Positions 52,301 through 61,144 of a stretch of DNA of 64,000 nucleotides are shown here, piece by piece; the first letter of the stretch is position 1, and each line of letters opens with the position of its first letter. Location: positions 1 to 64,000 of the forward strand of contig NZ_FQWF01000007.1 in NCBI RefSeq assembly GCF_900129585.1, given 5' to 3'. A model generated the notes under the pieces. The model ran no database searches, was not told the origin of the DNA, and saw nothing but the letters and a program-made list of their open reading frames with translations. Made by a program: the position numbers and the translations under genes. Source of the stretch: Flavobacterium micromati. GTDB lineage: Bacteria > Bacteroidota > Bacteroidia > Flavobacteriales > Flavobacteriaceae.

Positions 52301-55300
52301 AACTTCGTAGTATGTTAGGTAATCTATTGCCAAGAATGTACTATTCCCCGGAACCAAGTTGCCAGTATCTACAAAATTTTTAGACGTTGGCACTAGTAAT
52401 ATTCTATCATAATTATATGATGAGCTGAACGAAATTAAGAATCTTTTCCATGCTGTACTATTATCAATTAGGTCACTTCTTCCTAATAAATCAACACCGT
52501 TCAGAGTCGCAATTGCGGCGGTGTTCGCCTGCTGTCCTGCAGTTGGGTCAGGGGTACCTACTCTAATACCATAAAAATCAAAGTGTCCAGGGTGCGTAAA
52601 TTCAAAATTGGATTGAGAGCCTAAATCCATCTGATATGCTAAAAAACTTAATTGATAAGGTATGCCGCTTAACAAAAATTCATTATTCCTTAATGTGATT
52701 AAAACTGTTTCTTGTCCATAGTTATCAGGGGAATGGAGACCCGAGAAAGAAATACCATTTAATGCATTTATTTGTCCTATTAACGTAGGAGGATTTTCAA
52801 AATATCCAGCTGAACCAGTCGAATTTCTAATTTGACTACTACCTATTGGAAACGCATTTTCAAAACTATCGTATCCATTTGCTCTTGACCCTGTGGGATT
52901 TTCAAAATCTTCTATTACTTTTATGGAAAAACCCTCATCAGTATCTAATATTCCATCATTGTCGTCATCTAGATCTGTCACATCGGGTATACCATCACGA
53001 TCATTATCTGCATTAATAGTAAAAACATAATCTACAGAAGTCGCTAAATCAAAATTTGTATCTGCTGCAACAGTCGCTACGACTTTGTACGTCCCTGCTG
53101 CTACTGGCACTATATTACTTGGACCATAAGTTGTTGAGCCTGTTCCTTCATAACTGTACGTAATTGTCCCACTTGAACCAGTGGTAGTACTCGTTGCTGG
53201 ACCTTGTCCTAATCCATTAAAAATATAACTTGTTGCTCCATTTACTACAATTGTTGATGCTGCTTTATTTACCGTTAGCACACCTACATTAGAAACTATA
53301 TTTGTACATACATTATTAATAGCACTAACCATCACACGATATTGTACAATGTCTAGTGATATTGTAGCTGCCGTTATCGCTAAGGTGGCAGTTGTAACTC
53401 CAGAATACGGAGTTGTATTACTTAAGCTTGTCCATGAAACACCGCTGTCCGTACTTATTTGCCATTGGTACCTTAAGTTAGCGGCATTGTCAGTTGCTGG
53501 AGGAATTACATAACTAGGCACACCGGCGGTAAAAGTCGTTGTGTTAAATGATATTGCTTCAACTGTAAATGTTGTATCACTTCCAGCAATCACGCTTGTG
53601 TTTAATGGTTGCGTACTAATGGAAGCGTTAGTTGCAGAAGTTGCATTTATGTAAGTGCCTGAATATGTTGCTGCAGCAAGAGTAACCTGACCATTTGAAT
53701 TTACTGGCGCTATTGCTCCTCCACTTTGTCCAAACTGCTGGTTAGCAGTAGCGCTAGTAGTATTGCCGTAATACTCATTAGAATCCGAACAACCATCGTT
53801 GTCTGAATCTAAGTCTACATTATTTTCTATGCCATCTCCATCAGTATCTGGACACAAACGAATTTCGCTAAATAAAAAACCTGGTGCACCAGCTGTACCT
53901 TTATTGTCAATGTCTATTCTGGATACTTTATTTGCACTAAAATCAAAGTAAGCCAAATTAGGTCTGTGGAAAGTGTTTTGACCACCAGGTGCAGTTGGAC
54001 TTAGATCGACAAAACCCACCCCAGCTGTTTTAGTAATGTTAGCTCCAAGATCATTAAATGTGGTTGGAGTTCCTCCTGGATATGTTCCCGAAGTACCCTC
54101 TCCGCTAGCAGTGATAAACGAATTTAGATTTGAATACGGAACTCCATTCTCGTCGTAAACGATTACTCTAGTGATTTCTCCCAGAACGTCTATATCCGTA
54201 ACTGCAAATTTGATAAAAGCAGGCTGATTTAAGCGCATTATTTGAACAGCATCTCGATCGGGATAAACATAAGAAATAGGAGTTCCTGACGCGTAGAATT
54301 CACTGGCACTAGAGGTGCTCTCGGTGTATTCATAAATTTCACCAGTTCCTGTTTTTGTGTAATCTATATTTAATATCCCTACTGCTTGTGAATATCTTTG
54401 ACCAGATGTTATTTCAGTAACAGAACCAGCAGCAAAATCGCCGTTTGACGCTCTTAAATCAATACATTCATCAGTATCTAATATGCCATCGTTGTCGTCA
54501 TCCAGATCTGTAATATCTTCAATTCCATCAGCGTCAGTGTCCTTAATAACCCTTACTTCTGATACATTTGAAGTGACATTTCCACAGGTTCCTGAAACTA
54601 TAACATAGTAATAGGATGTTCCAACCGTGGTAGTTAAGGGAGTATAAAAAGTATTGGCAGCCGCAGGAATTAATGATCCTGTTGTGTTATTATTTACTGT
54701 ATTCTTGTACCAGGTATACTCCACAGCGGCACCAGTAGCTACAATACTCAAATTATTTGGAATTTGATTCTGAAAAACAGTTTGCGTAGCTGGAGTTATT
54801 TGATTTGTTATAGATGTGCCGGGATTAACATTTACCCGTGTTTTTGAGTATCGGTCGCCCCCGCCTCCAGTAATTTTAACGTAATAATAAATAGTACCAA
54901 CAGTGGTAGATGGCGGAGTGTATGATGATGTTGTTGCTCCACTTATTATTGTTCCAGTTATAATGTTATCAAAAATATTTCTATACCATTGATAAGATAC
55001 ATTGCTACCAGAGGTTGTTACTGCTAAAGCCGTAGCTACAGCATTCAGACAAATGTCTTGCGGAGTGGCAGGTTGGGTGACAATATTAAATGTGGGGCAT
55101 GCACTTATGGTTACATTAACCGTACCAATAGCACTATTATTATTTCCGTCATTAATGGTATATGTAAATGAACGTGTAGCTGGTGTGTTATTAGATGGCG
55201 TAAATGTTATTGTTTTATTTGCATTTACAACTATTGTACCACCAGTTACGACAATTGCGGAACCTATCGTGAAGTTATTGCCATTAATTTTGGTAATAGT

Positions 55301-56260
55301 AAGCACATCATTTTCAGGATCTGTATCATTATTTAAAACAGCTATATTTACAGCTTCTGAGCAATTTGTTATAGTAGCTTCGTTGGTTGCAATAGGGGCA
55401 TCGTTTACTTGAAAACCAACAGCTGGATTGTCTATCATATACGTACTTCCAGCAGAGCTTCCCGCACCGTAAAAATAATATCGTAATTGGTAGGCTTGAC
55501 CATTGATAAAAGTTCCGCCACTGACAATTGCACCTGCAATCCCCGAATTTGTACGATTATAAACTGGCACATCCTGCGATATTATAGTATTACTATTTGT
55601 TACAGGATTAAATAAAACTAAAGCTACCCTTCCATTGTTAAAACTTGCTACACGTCTTCCTACTGAAAAAGAACCAACTCGCACAGTGGGTCCTGGCGAA
55701 TTTAGTACAACAGTCGTAAAAATATAATCATCATTGAGAAGCGCTTCCTCTAATGTTGAAGAAGCAATACCATTAACTGAAAATACTGTAGCGGTTCCGC
55801 CAGTCCTGTTAGTAATGTTAGAAAGATTAGCGCCAGGACCTCTAGCCATTGCTGAAGCACTAGTAACTAAGCCATCAAAGTACGCATTTGGTGTATTTGG
55901 GGGACTATCCCCAAAAAAGACCACTCCGCCATTATCGGTCCACAGTATACTTTTAAAATTGTTAGATCCAGCATCGATATTAGTCTGAAAAGATTTTGAA
56001 ATTTTATCATTTGCTTTGAGTATGGCCATCTTCCCAATTACACTGGCATTAAATTCATCCTTGATAAATGCATTTATTAAATATATACTCGGGAATTTAT
56101 CAGCTACATTTCCAAAGGAACTCGCTTGATATGTTTTTTTATTTAAAGAATCCTTTGTGTAAAAATTTTTGGATCGATCTGCAAAAGAATTTACAGAAAA
56201 AATTAATGTGATCACAAAAATAAATAAAAGGGAAAAGCGATAGTGGTAAACTTGTTTCAT
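49316..56260 (-). CDS. Giant T9SS-exported adhesin with type B (CHU_C) sorting domain
   Basis: 2314 residues. Signal peptide (about 1-27), a DUF-like N-terminal domain, a cadherin-like/VCBS-type domain (about 285-390, VLNNDTDPENDVLTITKINGN), Ig-like SYQWYR repeats, several thrombospondin type 3 calcium repeats (DTDADGIEDITDLDDDNDGILDTDEC), two nearly identical blocks starting LDSDNDGCSDSNEYYGN, one diverged and five tandem 85-residue MBG-like repeats, more calcium repeats (about 2075-2225) and the C-terminal gliding-associated sorting domain (ITPNGDGVNDTWVIYNI, VRVFNRWGAEVFYS, YKGWIYITK). It is secreted to the surface by T9SS and probably works in adhesion or gliding, as a SprB-like protein. 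Confidence 0.92.
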   Translation of the reverse strand: MKQVYHYRFSLLFIFVITLIFSVNSFADRSKNFYTKDSLNKKTYQASSFGNVADKFPSIYLINAFIKDEFNASVIGKMAILKANDKISKSFQTNIDAGSNNFKSILWTDNGGVVFFGDSPPNTPNAYFDGLVTSASAMARGPGANLSNITNRTGGTATVFSVNGIASSTLEEALLNDDYIFTTVVLNSPGPTVRVGSFSVGRRVASFNNGRVALVLFNPVTNSNTIISQDVPVYNRTNSGIAGAIVSGGTFINGQAYQLRYYFYGAGSSAGSTYMIDNPAVGFQVNDAPIATNEATITNCSEAVNIAVLNNDTDPENDVLTITKINGNNFTIGSAIVVTGGTIVVNANKTITFTPSNNTPATRSFTYTINDGNNNSAIGTVNVTISACPTFNIVTQPATPQDICLNAVATALAVTTSGSNVSYQWYRNIFDNIITGTIISGATTSSYTPPSTTVGTIYYYVKITGGGGDRYSKTRVNVNPGTSITNQITPATQTVFQNQIPNNLSIVATGAAVEYTWYKNTVNNNTTGSLIPAAANTFYTPLTTTVGTSYYYVIVSGTCGNVTSNVSEVRVIKDTDADGIEDITDLDDDNDGILDTDECIDLRASNGDFAAGSVTEITSGQRYSQAVGILNIDYTKTGTGEIYEYTESTSSASEFYASGTPISYVYPDRDAVQIMRLNQPAFIKFAVTDIDVLGEITRVIVYDENGVPYSNLNSFITASGEGTSGTYPGGTPTTFNDLGANITKTAGVGFVDLSPTAPGGQNTFHRPNLAYFDFSANKVSRIDIDNKGTAGAPGFLFSEIRLCPDTDGDGIENNVDLDSDNDGCSDSNEYYGNTTSATANQQFGQSGGAIAPVNSNGQVTLAAATYSGTYINATSATNASISTQPLNTSVIAGSDTTFTVEAISFNTTTFTAGVPSYVIPPATDNAANLRYQWQISTDSGVSWTSLSNTTPYSGVTTATLAITAATISLDIVQYRVMVSAINNVCTNIVSNVGVLTVNKAASTIVVNGATSYIFNGLGQGPATSTTTGSSGTITYSYEGTGSTTYGPSNIVPVAAGTYKVVATVAADTNFDLATSVDYVFTINADNDRDGIPDVTDLDDDNDGILDTDEGFSIKVIEDFENPTGSRANGYDSFENAFPIGSSQIRNSTGSAGYFENPPTLIGQINALNGISFSGLHSPDNYGQETVLITLRNNEFLLSGIPYQLSFLAYQMDLGSQSNFEFTHPGHFDFYGIRVGTPDPTAGQQANTAAIATLNGVDLLGRSDLIDNSTAWKRFLISFSSSYNYDRILLVPTSKNFVDTGNLVPGNSTFLAIDYLTYYEVLDTDGDGILNHLDLDSDNDGCSDSNEYYGNTTSATANQQFGQSGGAIAPVNSNGQVTLAAATYSGAYINATSATNASISTQPLNTSVIAGSDTTFTVEAISLNTTTFTAGVPSYVIPPATDNATNLRYQWQISTDSGVSWTSLSNTTPYSGVTTNTLAVTAATISLDTVQYRVMVTAINNVCKNIVSNVGVLTVNKEASTISVTGNTNFTYSAIGQGPATVLATGSTGAVSYVYEGTGSTTYGPSASLPTNAGTYKVVATIASDANYSGVTSADYAFNIAAATSTIIVTGNTNFTYSGTGQGPATVLATGSTGAVSYVYEGTGSTTYGPSTTLPTNAGTYKVVATIASDANYNGETSADYAFNIVAATSTISVTGNTNFTYSGAAQGPATVLATGSTGAVSYVYEGTGSTTYGPSASLPTNAGTYKVVATIASDANYNGETSADYAFNIVAATSTISVTGNTNFTYSGAAQGPATVLATGSTGAVSYVYEGTGSTTYGPSATLPTNAGTYKVVASVASDANYTGVTSADYAFNIAAATSTISVTGNTNFTYTGTGQGPATVNATGSIGVVSYVYEGTGSTTYGPSATLPTNAGTYKVVATIASDTNYTGVTSADYTFEIAKANPIIGSFVNILKFDIDPVFTLPVPSSNSTGAFTFISNSPNIASVTGTTVSIVSAGTTTITAYQAANENYNAGSVTLLLTILVGDTDGDGVTDTMELLDNTNSNNPCEFNLTSQTLSPNPAWNTSDCDGDGVSNAQEKTDGTDPKNPDTDGDGVVDGKEKLDGTDPKSLCNFILISQTVSTSVAWNNADCDNDGKINADEKAIRSDIFNSDTDGDGIIDGQDNCPLISNQDQLDTDGDGIGNICDTDDDNDGVLDLVDNCPITYNPGQEDRDSDGLGDVCDAVGLNISQAITPNGDGVNDTWVIYNIENSPNTIVRVFNRWGAEVFYSNNYANDWDGHFKNNLEELPQAPYYYQIDVSNDGSIEYKGWIYITK
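50447..51722 (-). repeat. Five tandem 255-bp repeats (MBG-like domains)
   Basis: A conserved marker, TAATCCGCTGA, recurs at 50457, 50712, 50967, 51222 and 51477, exactly 255 bases (85 codons) apart. The protein units begin STISVTGNTNFTYS and are nearly identical. A sixth, diverged unit lies apart at about 53000-53260. Confidence 0.9.
51712..52267 (-). repeat. Long direct repeat inside the adhesin gene, copy B
   Basis: About 556 bases that recur at 53263-53818 (offset 1551 bases) with only a few mismatches. The protein block runs from LDSDNDGCSDSNEYYGN through the Ig-like part to VLTVNKEAST. Confidence 0.85.
53263..53818 (-). repeat. Long direct repeat inside the adhesin gene, copy A
   Basis: Counterpart of 51712-52267. 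The near identity at synonymous sites points to recent duplication or gene conversion. Confidence 0.85.
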
Positions 56261-56882
56261 AAATTGGGTAGGTGTAATTTTATTTAAAATCTTGTAAAAA
56301 TTGAAAGAATTAGTAATCGATTTTTCATGTGAATCTTATTATTGTTACTGCGATTTTATTTGTTTAAAGTTAATTCTACATTCCAAAATATTAAATTTAT
56401 CGAAGAACACTCATACGACTTTATTTAAAGTAATTTTTGAAATTTAATAGTAGTAACATTTAAAGTTTTTTTAGGGAAAATCATTAAATATTATCAATTA
56501 GAAACAATGCTTAATAGAAAGTACTATTGTAAGTAATTTTGTTTTCATAGATAATTGTTTTGTGTTACTTTTTTTAAATTATTAACTCTACTATTTTAAC
56601 ATGTCAAAAAAATAAAAAATTATAAAATTTTTGTAGCGCAAATATATATTGTTTGTCAGATAATAAAAGATTAAAAGCAATTATAATCGATAAAATACAT
56701 ATTTAACCTAATTTAATGTGCAATAACTTATAAAATTGAAAATCAAAATAATTTTTTAAAGGTAAAAGCAGTGAAATAAAAGTGGTTCTACAAAAATTAA
56801 AGCATAAAAATCCAAATGTAGAGTATCTACAAACTATCCTTTTATGAACACGTTGCCGAGAACTTATAAAAAAAGTGGTCAT
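56261..56882. other. Long AT-rich region upstream of the adhesin gene
   Basis: 622 bases with very high AT content and no ORF that I can support. It should contain the promoter of the adhesin/PorP operon; no clean TAnnTTTG could be fixed on the minus strand by eye. Confidence 0.45.
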
Positions 56883-56930
56883 AAAAAAAGAGGCGGAATT
56901 CTTTCGTAGAAGTTCCGACTCTTTTTTTAT
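56883..56930 (-). terminator. Bidirectional-looking terminator downstream of the 29-codon ORF
   Basis: AAAAAAAGAG and CGGAA pair with TTCCG and CTCTTTTTTT with one-base bulges. A and T runs on both sides allow function on either strand. Confidence 0.75.
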
Positions 56931-56944
56931 AACATGTTCAAGGA

Positions 56945-57034
56945 TTAGTTTCTAAATCCTAGCATCACAAAAATGAAAAATACAATAACGATAAGTCCCA
57001 ATAGAGCGCTATCATCCTCCATTAACTCATCCAT
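56945..57034 (-). CDS. Small ORF, 29 residues, single membrane helix
   Basis: MDELMEDDSALLGLIVIVFFIFVMLGFRN: an acidic N-terminus of nine residues and one hydrophobic helix of about 17 residues ending in an Arg. It lies after the Gate-domain gene on the same strand and is followed at once by a terminator, which suggests that it is the last gene of a transcript. No ribosome-binding site or family is recognised. It may be a real small membrane protein or chance. Confidence 0.4.
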   Translation of the reverse strand: MDELMEDDSALLGLIVIVFFIFVMLGFRN

Positions 57035-57119
57035 CGGTTTTTGTCCACCGAAATAAATCCATTTACAAATATTACTTACAAAAAGAAATAAGTTTAAGAA
57101 ATAATTTCATTATTTTTTT

Positions 57120-58559
57120 TTAAAAAAACCAAGTCGCTACAAATATTGCAGTAATCACACAAATTAAATCTATAATAAGCATCGCTCCTAAAGCATAACG
57201 AGTGTCTTTTATGTTTACAGAACCAAAGTAAACAGCAATAACATAAAAAGTGCTTTCGGCGCTACATTGAAAAATACTACTCAATCTTCCAGTTAGAGAA
57301 TCGGCTCCAAAAGTATTCATAGAATCTATCAAAAATCCTCTTGATCCAGCTGAACTAAAGGGTCTTAATAAAGCAACGGGCAAAGCATCAATAATTTGCT
57401 TATTTACCCCAAAATTAGAAAAGACAAAAGCTAAACCATTACTTATAATATCAAACAAACCACTATTTCTAAACAACGAAATTGCGGCTAACATTCCTAA
57501 CACATACGGAAAAATTGTAACTCCAGTTTTAACTCCGTTATTTGCTCCTACCACAAATGCATCAAAAACAGTAGTTTTGGCCTCGGCAAATAATTTCTCT
57601 TTTCGAAACGCATAAATTAATGTAAAGCCAATAATTGCCAATAATATCAACCCCGAAAGATTAGAAGTGAAATAATTTTTTCCAATCAGATCCAATTGAT
57701 TTACATACAGCAACAAGCCGATGATAGCTCCAATTAATGTTATTAGACCAAGTACTAAAGAAGCACTTTTAAAATTGATTTTTTGTTTGATTCCCACAAT
57801 GATAAAGGCGGCTATGGTACCAATAAACGAAGTAATTATACAAGGTAACATTACATCAGCAGGATTAGTAGACCCGGCGGCAGCACGGTAACCAATAATA
57901 GATGTGGCAATTAAAGTTAAACCTGATGCATGCAAACACAAAAACATAATTTGCGCATCGCTGGCTCTGTCTTTATCCGGATTGAGTTCCTGCAAACTCT
58001 CCATTGCTTTTAACCCAAAGGGAGTTGCAGCGGAATCTAAACCTAAAAAGTTAGCCGCAAAATTAAGCGTCATGTACGAAATAGAAGGATGGTTTTTAGG
58101 GATGCTCGGAAATACTTTTACAAAAACAGGACTCAATACTTTGGCTAATTTACCAGAAACTCCTGAAATAATTAGCAGCTCCATCAGCCCACAAAAGAAA
58201 GCCAAATAGGCAATAAGCGGAATAATAATGTCAACTAAACTGCTTTTGCACGTTGCTAACAAACCATCTGATTTTTGAACGCCACTGTAAATTTTTACGG
58301 TTTTATTCTTGAAAACATAAGTCGTATCAGCATTACTTTTATCGACATCAACAATCATAACTTGATCTGGAGCTAGTATGATGCTATCTTTGATAAAGGC
58401 AGGTATTTGATCTATATATTTTTCGGTAATTAAAATCGGATCATCTTTCTTTCCGTTTAAAATATGGTCAATCGTGTAACTGTCCCCCGAAAACAAACTA
58501 AAGACTACAAATACAATAGAAGAAATAAAAATGACCAACCAAAATCTACTCAATACCAT
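57120..58559 (-). CDS. Nucleoside recognition (Gate) domain membrane protein, fused SpmA-SpmB type
   Basis: 479 residues with about ten membrane helices. Two Gate-like halves are present: LIAYLAFFCGLMELLIISGVSGKLAKVLSPVFVKVFPSIPKNHPSISYMTLNFAANFLGLDSAATPFGLKAME and, in the C-terminal half, VVGANNGVKTGVTIFPYVLGMLAAISLFRNSGLFD with ALLRPFSSAGSRGFLID. This corresponds to spore maturation proteins A and B joined in one chain, common in Bacteroidota. The substrate is unknown. Confidence 0.85.
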   Translation of the reverse strand: MVLSRFWLVIFISSIVFVVFSLFSGDSYTIDHILNGKKDDPILITEKYIDQIPAFIKDSIILAPDQVMIVDVDKSNADTTYVFKNKTVKIYSGVQKSDGLLATCKSSLVDIIIPLIAYLAFFCGLMELLIISGVSGKLAKVLSPVFVKVFPSIPKNHPSISYMTLNFAANFLGLDSAATPFGLKAMESLQELNPDKDRASDAQIMFLCLHASGLTLIATSIIGYRAAAGSTNPADVMLPCIITSFIGTIAAFIIVGIKQKINFKSASLVLGLITLIGAIIGLLLYVNQLDLIGKNYFTSNLSGLILLAIIGFTLIYAFRKEKLFAEAKTTVFDAFVVGANNGVKTGVTIFPYVLGMLAAISLFRNSGLFDIISNGLAFVFSNFGVNKQIIDALPVALLRPFSSAGSRGFLIDSMNTFGADSLTGRLSSIFQCSAESTFYVIAVYFGSVNIKDTRYALGAMLIIDLICVITAIFVATWFF

Positions 58560-58671
58560 AATCTAATTTTTTGTAAATGTAAAAAAATTAACCGCAAAGT
58601 CCGCAAAGGGATTCGCGAAGAGCACAAAGCTTTTTTTTTAATTTGAAAAGATACTGTTTTAGAAATTGTTC

Positions 58672-59385
58672 TTACACATGAATAATCTCTTCCTCTATCA
58701 ACAAATCCTCCCGTCTTAATCTCAGAAAAATTTGTGCTACAGCAATAGTGTCTTTCTCACAATACGTTACAATTCGATCAATATCTTTATCTACATAAAA
58801 AACGTGACCCACTTGACTGCCATCGATATCGCCTTTCGGAGTTGGAATTCCGAGTACTTTACACATTAATTTTAATGAAGTGTAATGCTTGTAATCGCCA
58901 AATTTCCATAATTCTAAAGTATCTAAATGGGGAATTTCCCATGGCTTTTTGCCAAATAAATTCAACTTGTTTGGAATTGCAATTTGATTTATAATCATGC
59001 GTCGGGCCAAAAACGGTATGTCAAATTCCTTGGCATTGTGCCCGCATAAAACATGTTGGGGTTGGTTAAAATGAGTGTTAAGCAAATTATTAAAATCAAG
59101 CAACAATTTCTTTTCTTCTCCAAAAAAAGAAGTCACTCGAAAGTTTCGAATATCCCCTTTGATAGTAAAATATCCTACCGAAATACAGACAATTTTACCA
59201 AACTCAGCCCAAATACCCGCACGATCATAAAAATCCTCAGGCGTATATTCGTCTTTCCGCTGATATTGCGTTTTGTGTTCCCACAGCTCTTTCACTTCTG
59301 GATCCAAAGCATCAAAATCTTCGGATTCCGGAACAGTTTCTATGTCGAGGAACAAAATATTATTGAGGTTGATTTTTTCTATCAT
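58672..59385 (-). CDS. Predicted 3'-5' exonuclease, PolB-related DEDD family
   Basis: 237 residues. The RNase H-like exonuclease motifs are present: Exo I LFLDIETVPE (Asp14, Glu16), Exo II CGHNAKEFDIPFLARR and Exo III YCEKDTIAVAQIFLR. LDTLELWKFGDYKHYTSLKLMCKVLGIPTPKGDIDGSQV is typical of the family known as predicted exonuclease related to PolB. It acts probably on DNA or RNA ends; the role is unknown. Confidence 0.87.
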   Translation of the reverse strand: MIEKINLNNILFLDIETVPESEDFDALDPEVKELWEHKTQYQRKDEYTPEDFYDRAGIWAEFGKIVCISVGYFTIKGDIRNFRVTSFFGEEKKLLLDFNNLLNTHFNQPQHVLCGHNAKEFDIPFLARRMIINQIAIPNKLNLFGKKPWEIPHLDTLELWKFGDYKHYTSLKLMCKVLGIPTPKGDIDGSQVGHVFYVDKDIDRIVTYCEKDTIAVAQIFLRLRREDLLIEEEIIHV

Positions 59386-59520
59386 TGCTTTCTTTTTTAA
59401 ACGCAGATTTCACAGATTAGCACAGATTAAGAAAACCTACAAAATGCTTTATCAAAAATATACTTTCCAAATATAAGTAAAATATGATACTATTTGTAAA
59501 TCTATTAAAGGATGTCGCTG

Positions 59521-59991
59521 TTAAAACAAACTTTGTTGTGTCGTTAGGTTTTCGTGTTCCAATAACCATTTCTTTCGCCATAATCCCCCAGCATAACCAG
59601 TAAGCGAACCATCCGTTCCAACAACCCGATGACAAGGCACCACAATTCAAAGCAGATTTTTCCCGTTGGCAGCAGCCACAGCTCGAATGGCTTTGACATC
59701 GCCTAAAATTTTGGATTGTTCCAGATACGTTCTTGTTTTGCCAAATGAAACTCCCTTTAAAGATTCCCACACTTTATGCTGAAATACTGTCCCTTTTGGA
59801 TTTAGTTTCAGAGTAAAAGCAGTTCTTTTAGAATCGAAATATTCTTGGAGTTGCTGCACCGCTTCTTGCAAAAAAACTGGAATTTCAGTTGAAATAGTTC
59901 CTTCGTCTGAAACTGAAATTACGGAGACGCCATTTTCATCGCCGGTAATTCCGGCGATTCCTAGAGGTGTTTTAATGTAGGCTGTTTCCAT
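59521..59991 (-). pseudogene. ogt: Methylated-DNA-cysteine methyltransferase gene with in-frame TGA
   Basis: The 156-codon frame (ATG 59989-59991 to TAA 59521-59523) encodes an Ogt/MGMT-type DNA repair protein. VFQHKVWESLKGVSFGKTRTY and AIRAVAAANGKN are the standard DNA-binding parts, and [31 protein letters not shown] contains the acceptor Cys. A TGA (59647-59649) sits four residues before PCHRV, where relatives usually have Ser ([12 protein letters not shown]). The frame is unbroken on both sides, so it is a single nonsense change, or a sequencing error; without readthrough the acceptor Cys is lost. Confidence 0.85.
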
Positions 59992-60076
59992 ATTTTATAT
60001 ATAAAAAAATTAACCTGATTGTTTTATCAAGTGAGAAATAAAGTGACAATGTAAAGGGCAAATCGTTTTCAGGCAT

Positions 60077-60104
60077 AAAAAAACCATTCGCGTGACGAAC
60101 GGTT
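60077..60104 (-). terminator. Terminator for minus-strand genes downstream of cytochrome c
   Basis: AACCATTCG pairs with CGAACGGTT (one mismatch); the run of A before the stem becomes a T-run on the minus strand. Confidence 0.7.
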
Positions 60105-60135
60105 CTTGCATTTTAGCCCCGATAAAAGCGGCATC

Positions 60136-60165
60136 CTTTTATGTCCGCCGCGGCGGACGTAAAAG
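60136..60165. repeat. 30-bp near-perfect palindrome
   Basis: CTTTTATGTCCGCCG joined to CGGCGGACGTAAAAG: 14 of 15 base pairs match. It lies between the terminator at 60077 and the cytochrome c gene. Its core TCCGCCGCGGCGGA resembles the small hairpin of the spacer blocks at 6-14 kb. Confidence 0.7.
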
Positions 60166-60206
60166 ATATAGCGGTTAGCGGGAAATAGCTCCTTAAAAAA
60201 TTACGC

Positions 60207-60593
60207 TTACTTCAAATGTGAATATACGTATGCTTCTAAAGCTTGCAACTCTTGATCTGACATAGCTTTGGTAATCACAAAATTTGTTTTCATAACTTCA
60301 TACTGACTTGGGTCCACAATAGGCTCGCCTTCGCCTTTTAAAAATGCAACCATATTTGCGTTTTTATCTTTATAAATTTTAGCAATTTCCTGCAGGCTGG
60401 GTCCTATCACTTTCTCGACCACTTGATGACAAGCAATACAATTGCCTTTTCCCTCAAAAATTTCCTTGCCTAATTCCTCGGGCAATTGAGCGATTTCTTC
60501 AGTCGTAGTTGGATATAACGGTTCTTTTTTGACTTCTTCTTTTTTACAAGAAACGAAGGCCAAAATGGCAAATAAAAATAAGATCTTTTTCAT
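60207..60593 (-). CDS. Mono-heme cytochrome c lipoprotein
   Basis: 128 residues. Lipobox AFVSC (Cys16); one heme motif Cys52-x-x-Cys55-His56 in GNCIACHQVVEKVIGPSL; a probable distal Met in the EVMKTNFVITKAM region. It is a small class I cytochrome c anchored in the envelope. Which electron-transfer chain it serves is not apparent from its neighbours. Confidence 0.88.
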   Translation of the reverse strand: MKKILFLFAILAFVSCKKEEVKKEPLYPTTTEEIAQLPEELGKEIFEGKGNCIACHQVVEKVIGPSLQEIAKIYKDKNANMVAFLKGEGEPIVDPSQYEVMKTNFVITKAMSDQELQALEAYVYSHLK

Positions 60594-60631
60594 GATAATT
60601 TCTTTTATTATAAATGCTTAAATTATCTAAA

Positions 60632-61141
60632 TCACCAACCAACATACTTTGGAGGTTGAATTTGATTCAGATTTAAATAAACTAAAATTTGTGCTCTATG
60701 ATGTGTAACATGATCTTGCATCAAATTTAGTATTTGCAGTTTGGACTTTGGACCAGCAAAAAAATCTACTTTCTGGGATAGTTCAACGTTCTTTACTTTT
60801 TGGATAACCATTTTTGCTTTATCAAAAGAGCCTTTTATTTCTTGTATTATTTGCGCTTTTGAAAGTTCTTTTATCGCTTCTTTTTTTACATATTTCTCTG
60901 ATGAAAAGTAAGTTGTGCTTAACCAATTCATGTTGTCTTGAATGTGAAATAATTGTTCTCTAAAAGTCATTTCACGGTCAGCAGGTTTGTAATCATATTT
61001 ATCTTCCGGCATGGCTTCCGCTACAGCAACTAAATAATCCTTGGAATTATCCCATTTCTCGATGAATGTGAAAACTACCTCAACTTGTGCTAAAATGCTG
61101 TTGGAAAGCAATAAAACCAAAATAATTAAACATTTTTTCAT
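60632..61141 (-). CDS. Exported DinB-family protein
   Basis: 169 residues with a signal peptide (1-18, ILAQ). The four-helix DinB fold is suggested by PEDKYDYKPADREMTFREQLFHIQDNMNWL and LNLMQDHVTHHRAQILVYLNLNQIQPPKYVGW, in which the His residues form the usual metal triad. DinB proteins are putative metal-dependent thiol enzymes. It starts 3 bases after the hemB stop and so is likely cotranscribed with hemB. Confidence 0.85.
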   Translation of the reverse strand: MKKCLIILVLLLSNSILAQVEVVFTFIEKWDNSKDYLVAVAEAMPEDKYDYKPADREMTFREQLFHIQDNMNWLSTTYFSSEKYVKKEAIKELSKAQIIQEIKGSFDKAKMVIQKVKNVELSQKVDFFAGPKSKLQILNLMQDHVTHHRAQILVYLNLNQIQPPKYVGW

Positions 61142-61144
61142 TTA

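Noticed and set aside
55002..55412. 136-codon ORF antisense to the adhesin gene
   Set aside because: A shadow frame caused by the Thr/Ser/Val-rich composition of the adhesin; no start signal or domain.
59647..59649. TGA as selenocysteine in the ogt-like gene
   Set aside because: selD and selU serve tRNA selenation; no selA/selB is visible, the position is a non-catalytic Ser in relatives, and no SECIS-like hairpin was noticed.
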